64,000 nucleotides of DNA from assembly GCF_030161095.1 (NCBI RefSeq), contig NZ_BSPP01000010.1, positions 248,001-312,000 of the forward strand. Reading direction: 5' to 3'. The stretch is from Cypionkella aquatica. GTDB taxonomy: Bacteria; Pseudomonadota; Alphaproteobacteria; Rhodobacterales; Rhodobacteraceae. The first letter of the stretch is position 1, and each line of letters opens with the position of its first letter. The position numbers were made by a program, and so were the translations under genes. The notes under the pieces are model-generated. The model had not been told where the DNA came from and did no database searches. It saw only the letters and a list, made by a program, of their open reading frames with translations. Below, piece by piece: positions 60,611 through 64,000 of this stretch.

Positions 60611-60752
60611 CCTCTCCCTACCCTCACCACTCCCCCTCTCCCGCCACCCTCACCGCATCCCCTCTCTCGCCACCCTCACCCCTTCCCCTCTCCCGCCACC
60701 CTCACCCGTCTCTCTCCCGCCACGCTGACCCGTCCCTCTCCCGCGCTCTGAC
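60611..60752 (+). repeat. C-rich degenerate tandem repeat inside the ABC operon
   Basis: About six decayed copies of a unit near 24-25 bp, built around CCCTCTCCCGCCACCCTCACC, fill most of the 212-bp gap between binding-protein and permease genes. The message strand is strongly C-rich and almost free of G and A. No gene is present. In RNA it would be unstructured, resembling a Rho-loading region. Confidence 0.85.
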
Positions 60753-60768
60753 CAAAGGCACAGCCGCC

Positions 60769-61776
60769 ATGCTAACCTTCACGCTCCGCAGGCTGTTATT
60801 GGCCATCCCGACGTTGCTGGTGATTTCGCTGGTGATTTTTTTGCTGGTTGATCTGGCCCCCGGCTCGCCAATGTCGGAAATTCCGCTGACCGTGCCGCCG
60901 GAAGTGCGCAAGAAAATGATCGAGGCTTTGGGCGCCGATCAGCCGGTTATGGTGCGGTATGTGTTGTGGCTGCGGCAGTTTTTCTGGGTCGAGCCTGCGA
61001 CCCTGATCGACGGCTGGTTTGGCACCAATTGGGCGGGCGGCGAGCAGCGCATCCTGTCGTGGCAATCGCGCGCGCCGGTGTTTACCGTGATCGGCCAGCG
61101 CATCCCGCAAACCCTGACAGTGATCGGCACCGCCTATCTGGTGGGTATCCTGATTGCCTTGCCGATCGGCATCTACTCGGCCTATCGGCAATATTCGCTG
61201 TTCGATCAGCTTGGCACATTGTTTGCGATGATCGGGTTTTCAGTGCCGACCTTCTTTTCGGGCACCCTGATCATCATCATTTTCGCGGTAACTTTGGGCT
61301 GGTTTCCAACCAAATATGACACCAATCTTTCGGTCACAGACTGGCCGTCCTTCGTCAAACAACTGCAGCAAATGGCGATGCCGGTGATGACCTTGGGGCT
61401 GGCCAATGCCGCTGTGATCAGCCGCTACATGCGGTCGTCGATGCTGGACAATATGGGCATGGATTACGTCCGCACCGCCCGCGCCAAGGGGCTGACCGAG
61501 CGTGTTGTGGTGCTGAAACATGTGCTGCGCAACTCGATGATCCCGGTGGTGACGGTGATTGCACTGGGCATCCCATCAATCTTTGGCGGGGCGATCATCA
61601 CCGAAAATCTGTTTGGGGTGAATGGCATAGGGGCGGCGCTGATCGGTGCGATCCATGCCAGCGATTTGCCGATGGTGCAGACGCTGGCTTTCATTTTCGC
61701 GGTGCTGATCGTCACCTTTAACCTGATTGCCGACGTGCTTTATGGCCTGCTTGACCCGAGGATCCGCTATGACTGA
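60769..61776 (+). CDS. ABC transporter permease (DppB/OppB type)
   Basis: A 335-residue permease with the usual first helix (LLLAIPTLLVISLVIFLLVDLAPG), a periplasmic loop, and five further helices. The EAA-type loop is YVRTARAKGLTERVVVLKHVL. Standard length and layout, without the long loop insertion seen in the first importer's DppB-like protein. Overlaps the next permease by 8 bp. Confidence 0.93.
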   Translation: MLTFTLRRLLLAIPTLLVISLVIFLLVDLAPGSPMSEIPLTVPPEVRKKMIEALGADQPVMVRYVLWLRQFFWVEPATLIDGWFGTNWAGGEQRILSWQSRAPVFTVIGQRIPQTLTVIGTAYLVGILIALPIGIYSAYRQYSLFDQLGTLFAMIGFSVPTFFSGTLIIIIFAVTLGWFPTKYDTNLSVTDWPSFVKQLQQMAMPVMTLGLANAAVISRYMRSSMLDNMGMDYVRTARAKGLTERVVVLKHVLRNSMIPVVTVIALGIPSIFGGAIITENLFGVNGIGAALIGAIHASDLPMVQTLAFIFAVLIVTFNLIADVLYGLLDPRIRYD

Positions 61777-62692
61777 GGCCCCTATCCTTCCGACAACGGC
61801 CATCGCCAAACCCGAAAGCGCGCTGAGGGCGATTTGGCAGCAATTCCGCAGCCACAAAGGCGCGGTGTTCGGCCTTGTCGTGTTGTCACTGCTGATCATC
61901 GCCGTGGTGATCGGCCCCTACCTGTGGCACCCCGAGAAGCTGACGGTGGTAGAGGCGATCAAATCCAAAAACAAAGGCCCAAGCCTGAAATTCCCTTTGG
62001 GCACCGATCAGTTGGGCCGCGACATGCTGCAACGGATGATTGCAGCGGGCAAAGTGTCCTTGGCGGTCGGCTTTGTCGCAATGATCATCGCCATCGTGTT
62101 CGGCACGCTGATCGGGGTGCTGGCGGGGTATTACCGCCGCTTGGATGGGCCGCTGATGCGGCTGACGGATATGTTTCTGGCGCTGCCGCTGATCCCGTTG
62201 CTGCTGGTGATCATGATGCTGTTCCGCGACCGCACCGCAAGCATTCTGGGCCCGGAATTGGGCGCGTTCACCCTGATCGTGTTTGCCATTGGAATCACCT
62301 CGTGGATGCAAGCGGCCCGGATTGTGCGCGGCGAAGTCTTGGCGCTGAAAGAGCGCGAATATGTCCTCGCGGCGCGCTCGATTGGCTCGGCTTCGCGCCG
62401 CATCATCACCCGGCACATTCTGCCCAACGTGGTCTCGCCCGTGATGGTGGCGGCTACCTTGGGCATTGCCGAGGCGATCATCACCGAATCCGTGCTGTCG
62501 TTCCTTGGCCTTGGCTTTCCGCCCGATTTCCCCACTTGGGGACGGCTGCTGTATGATGGGCTGTCCTATATGCAGGTCTACCCCGAGCGGGTGATCTGGC
62601 CCGGCCTTGCGATCTCGTTGACGGTGCTGTCGGTCAACTATATCGGAGACGGATTGCGCGACGCTTTGGACCCGCGCATCCGGGGGCGCTGA
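61769..62692 (+). CDS. ABC transporter permease (DppC/OppC type)
   Basis: A 307-residue permease with N-terminal helix VFGLVVLSLLIIAVVIGPYL, the LGTDQLGRDMLQRMI motif, EAA loop YVLAARSIGSASRRIITRHILPN and C-terminal SVLSFLGLGFPPDFPTWG. The start at 61769 overlaps the previous gene; a frame from 61727 would add residues encoded inside it. Last membrane component of the second importer. Confidence 0.93.
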   Translation: MTEAPILPTTAIAKPESALRAIWQQFRSHKGAVFGLVVLSLLIIAVVIGPYLWHPEKLTVVEAIKSKNKGPSLKFPLGTDQLGRDMLQRMIAAGKVSLAVGFVAMIIAIVFGTLIGVLAGYYRRLDGPLMRLTDMFLALPLIPLLLVIMMLFRDRTASILGPELGAFTLIVFAIGITSWMQAARIVRGEVLALKEREYVLAARSIGSASRRIITRHILPNVVSPVMVAATLGIAEAIITESVLSFLGLGFPPDFPTWGRLLYDGLSYMQVYPERVIWPGLAISLTVLSVNYIGDGLRDALDPRIRGR

Positions 62693-62698
62693 TATTCT

Positions 62699-63625
62699 AT
62701 GAAGCTATTGTTGATCCACACCGGCGGCACCATTGGCATGGTGGCAACCGAAGCAGGCTTTGCACCGGCCGAGGGCGTGATCGAGGCGGCCTTGGCCGAT
62801 CTGGGCGCGCGCGATGTCACCCTGCTGCCGTTGTTGCCGCTGATTGATTCCGCCCAAGCCACCCCTGCCGACTGGAACCGCATCGCGCAGGCCATCGTCG
62901 ACAATCACAACGATTACAATGGCTTCATCGTTACCCATGGCACCGATACGCTCGCCTTCACGGCCAGTGCCTTGTGCTTTGCGCTGGCGGGGCTGCAGCG
63001 CCCGGTGGTGCTGACCGGATCAATGCGACCGTTGACCGTGGCAAAGTCGGATGGCTTGCAAAACCTGTCCGACGCCCTGCACGCCGCGAAAACTGCGCCG
63101 CCCGGCGTCTGGGTGCAATTCGCGGGTCAGCTTTTGCATGGGGCGCGGGTCCGCAAGGCGCATAGCTCGGCGCTGGATGCGTTTACCGCCAGCCGCAGCG
63201 CCAAGCCGCCGTTGCAACCCGGCAAGATCGCCAGTTTCACCGCCTACAAGCCCGCTGAAATCGGCATCCTCAGCATGGCCCCCGGCCAATCCGAGGCTTA
63301 TCTCTCGCATGCGCTGTCCAGCTTGGACGCCGTGGTGCTGCGGGTTTTCGGTGCGGGCACCCTGCCAGAAACCGCCGCCCTGCGCGCGGGCCTGCTGGCG
63401 GCGCAATCCCGGCAAACCCCCGTCATCGCCATCAGCCAATCGCCCAAAGGCGGCGTGGCGCTTGGCACCTATGCCGCGGGCGATCTGATGCTGCAAGCGG
63501 GCGTGATCGACGGTCGCGACATGACGCCAGAGGCTGCCTATACCAAGCTTTACCATGTGTTGAGCCTGCCCGAAGATCAGCGCCAAACTACGCTTGCCCG
63601 CAATATCGTGGGCGAGTGCAGCTAG
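62699..63625 (+). CDS. L-asparaginase-family amidohydrolase
   Basis: A 308-residue enzyme of the bacterial asparaginase I/II fold, without a signal peptide, so cytoplasmic. The first catalytic threonine is T11 in HTGGTIGM, and the second T82-D83 in THGTDTLAF. The lysine region SMRPLTVAKSDGLQNL is present. It starts 6 bp after the second permease and is surely in that operon, releasing ammonia from imported asparagine, glutamine or a related amide. Confidence 0.9.
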   Translation: MKLLLIHTGGTIGMVATEAGFAPAEGVIEAALADLGARDVTLLPLLPLIDSAQATPADWNRIAQAIVDNHNDYNGFIVTHGTDTLAFTASALCFALAGLQRPVVLTGSMRPLTVAKSDGLQNLSDALHAAKTAPPGVWVQFAGQLLHGARVRKAHSSALDAFTASRSAKPPLQPGKIASFTAYKPAEIGILSMAPGQSEAYLSHALSSLDAVVLRVFGAGTLPETAALRAGLLAAQSRQTPVIAISQSPKGGVALGTYAAGDLMLQAGVIDGRDMTPEAAYTKLYHVLSLPEDQRQTTLARNIVGECS

Positions 63626-63674
63626 ACTGCAATCCTCGCCGCAAGGCGTGGAGCGGTGATATCCTCGCAGCGCC

Positions 63675-63734
63675 GCCCCGGACTTGATCCGGGGCCTCAC
63701 CTCACAGCAACACGCCCCGGATCAAGCCCGGGGC
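63675..63734. repeat. Inverted pair of CCCCGGAT...CCGGGG palindromes
   Basis: Two 21-base copies (63675-63695 and 63714-63734) in opposite orientation, 18 bases apart, matching the copy at 6520-6540. They lie between the asparaginase gene and a convergent DUF3422-type gene. Confidence 0.75.
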
Positions 63735-63766
63735 GGCGGCGGGAACGGGGCCAAGACCGCCAAAGG

Positions 63767-64000
63767 TCACTGCATCCCGGCCTTGATCCGTCGCAAGGCC
63801 CCCCAAACACCCAGCACCACCAAGGGCGTCAGCACCGCCATCGCCACGCCCTTAGAGACGCCAAATTCTTCGATCAGCGGATAGGCGACATAGCCCGCCA
63901 GCGAGACCGCATAATAGCTGATCGCCACCACAGACAAGCCTTCAACCGTGTGCTGCAAGCGCAGGGCAAGATCGGCGCGGCGGTCCATGCTTTCCAGCAG
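63767..64000 (-). CDS. DUF3422-like membrane protein, C-terminal fragment
   Basis: The last 78 codons of a gene that continues beyond the window. The fragment has LLESMDRRADLALRLQHTVEGLSVVAISYYAVSLAGY-type sequence (given in part) followed by a second hydrophobic segment VAMAVLTPLVVLGVW and a short basic end. This is the usual C-terminus of DUF3422 membrane-anchored proteins of Proteobacteria. The in-frame ATG near 63988 is internal. Confidence 0.75.
   Translation of the reverse strand: MLESMDRRADLALRLQHTVEGLSVVAISYYAVSLAGYVAYPLIEEFGVSKGVAMAVLTPLVVLGVWGALRRIKAGMQ

Overview
The window is high-GC DNA from an alphaproteobacterium, most likely of the Rhodobacterales (Rhodobacter/Gemmobacter/Tabrizicola type). 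The basis is an Entner-Doudoroff edd-eda pair, a CtrA master regulator beside a SciP (DUF1153) gene, the LpxI route of lipid A synthesis, alphaproteobacterial GAAC-N7-GAAC LexA boxes and GANTC sites, and dispersed palindromes of a kind I associate with this order. It reads as chromosomal backbone. I found no rRNA, tRNA, CRISPR array, transposase or phage genes.

Layout. 0-2.4 kb: edd (5' end outside the window) and eda, separated by a perfect 31-bp inverted repeat. 2.4-2.8 kb: a palindrome cluster. 2.8-8.8 kb: a small unknown gene with glnE, a YbaK-type deacylase, a DUF2852 membrane protein behind two matching 19-bp operators, bpt and a VOC protein. 9-14.1 kb: ilvBN behind a complete transcription attenuator, then ccmF-ccmH. 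14.2-18.7 kb: a PaaG-like isomerase, an Lrp regulator divergent from arginase and ornithine cyclodeaminase (arginine to proline), and a KamA/EpmB-like radical SAM protein. 18.8-25.8 kb: gyrA and a small overlapping gene, DoxX, a DUF6614-like protein, trmFO-gluQ, hisI and an IscU/NifU-like scaffold. 26-31.6 kb (minus strand): a previously untracked 40-codon membrane-protein gene with a LexA box, recG-ligA, ctrA and sciP. 31.7-46.3 kb: mnmA, the envelope cluster pyrH-frr-uppS-cdsA-dxr-rseP-(45-aa membrane protein)-bamA-skp-fabZ-lpxA-lpxI-lpxB read right to left, and miaA. 46.4-63.6 kb: an AraC regulator and two complete peptide-type ABC importers flanking an FAD amine oxidase and an ArgE-like deacylase, ending with an asparaginase. 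The right edge holds the C-terminus of a DUF3422-type protein.

How the genes work together. The right third looks like a nitrogen-scavenging region: two importers for peptides or acylated amino acids, a deacylase, an oxidase and an asparaginase, all of which would yield free amino acids, ammonia and oxo-acids. The middle is the conserved envelope factory (isoprenoid, undecaprenyl phosphate, CDP-diacylglycerol, lipid A, outer-membrane assembly). The ctrA-sciP pair joins a master regulator with its likely antagonist.

The signals I rate highest are the LexA-boxed small membrane protein (a SidA-like SOS division-inhibitor candidate), the ilv leader peptide and attenuator, the twin ATGTRAA-N5-TTYACAT operators, the C-rich tandem repeat inside the second ABC operon, and three families of dispersed palindromes.
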